Source: Globobulimina sp. (lineage: Eukaryota > Foraminifera > Rotaliida). Taken from it: a stretch of DNA of 8,506 nucleotides. The translations under genes and the position numbers were made by a program. Location: assembly GCA_003354225.1 (NCBI GenBank), contig PIVH01000080.1, positions 1-8,506 on the forward strand. The letters are read 5' to 3'. The notes below the pieces were generated by a model. The model searched no databases. It saw only the letters and a program-made list of their open reading frames with translations, and had not been told where the DNA came from. Within the stretch, counting starts at the first letter, position 1; each line of letters opens with the position of its first letter. Shown piece by piece: positions 8,150 through 8,506 of this stretch.

Positions 8150-8352
8150 AATCGTGTTTTTAAAACCTATATATAAGTGATATGCAAAAAACAAATGAAA
8201 TAGCAATATAATGTAGATTTGAGACTTGCATCCAAGGGATATGTGAATGTTTCTGCAACAACACTTGATAAACCACTCAATACAAACGTTGCAGCAAAGC
8301 TTATTTGTCGTTTTTGCGATGATTTGGGTGTGTCATGTGATATTGATGTCAT
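8119..8352 (-). CDS. Mitochondrial carrier (SLC25) N-terminal exons, incomplete
   Basis: Exon 1 (8230-8352) starts at an ATG and encodes 41 residues. It has a short polar N-terminus, then a first membrane helix (about residues 18-38, FVLSGLSSVVAE) ending in TYPLD. Exon 2 (8119-8166) continues VLKTRLQVT. Joined, they give P39-L-D41-V-L-K44-T-R46, the PxDxxKxR signature that closes helix 1 in every SLC25 repeat. These proteins exchange metabolites or protons across the mitochondrial inner membrane. The AExxTYPLD-x-x-KTRLQ context is closest to uncoupling-protein-like members (UCP4 type), a judgement from memory of the family. The 63-nt intron (8167-8229) uses a GC donor (GAT|GCAAGT) and a TATATAG acceptor. 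After codon 57 a donor such as CAA|GTGACA is possible, but no exon for the remaining roughly 250 residues is seen. The gene is therefore broken, interrupted or split by a very long intron. Confidence 0.75.
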
Positions 8353-8506
8353 GTTCAATTATTTTCTGAAAACTTCCACTGCTAGCTATAAACCTAGAGA
8401 TTCAGTCAAAATGGCTTTTTGGAAACACAGAGTGGTTAAACAAATTGAAATCCTATGGGGATTTAAATGCAGTGCAAGGATAATGTATACAATTTAAAAA
8501 GAAAAG
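8353..8506. other. Upstream flank of the carrier gene
   Basis: No gene is supported here. The stretch should hold the 5' untranslated region and part of the promoter of the minus-strand carrier. The plus-strand open frame from 8219 to 8497 runs antisense to the carrier exon and is not protein-like. Confidence 0.3.

Noticed and set aside
8219-8497. Plus-strand open frame of 92 codons
   Set aside because: It runs antisense to the mitochondrial carrier exon, which has a clear family signature.

Overview
The window looks like nuclear DNA from an A+T-rich, intron-bearing eukaryote, most likely a unicellular protist. The largest gene only reads through if short GT-AG introns (56 to 221 nt) are removed. 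Its protein carries Asn/Thr-rich low-complexity tracts, and the standard genetic code works throughout. The lineage cannot be fixed from sequence alone; an amoeboid or rhizarian protist is only an impression.

Layout, left to right. (1) Positions 1-77 hold a possible exon fragment on the minus strand, cut by the window edge. (2) Positions 78-1924 are non-coding and repeat-bearing. They hold a cluster of CTGAG/CTCAG sites (100-232, plus 447), four short CTGACGTTTT-like repeats (472-545), a 189-bp-period tandem duplication (about 678-1040), a TTTGTGTG microsatellite and a long A/T-rich tail. (3) Positions 1925-7527 (minus strand) hold one six-exon gene. I reconstructed it by matching splice phases; it encodes about 1685 residues. 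Its C-terminal two thirds shows a transposase-like DDE layout (Asp, Asp, CxxH, Glu), with Cys/His clusters before it and a basic tail after it. (4) Positions 7528-8118 are non-coding, with a second dense CTGAG/CTCAG cluster (7758-7958). A further four sites lie inside intron 1 of the transposase-like gene. (5) Positions 8119-8352 (minus strand) hold the first two exons of a mitochondrial carrier (SLC25) gene. They are joined by a probable GC-AG intron, and no continuation is visible in the window.

Reading of the whole: the centre is probably a DNA-transposon-like unit, or a gene domesticated from one. Repeated CTGAG-type sites lie on both sides and are almost absent from the coding body. The flanking carrier gene stops just where the repeat-rich zone begins, which fits insertion into it, a very long intron, or a gene fragment. 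No terminal inverted repeats or target-site duplication were found by eye, so mobility is inferred and not shown.
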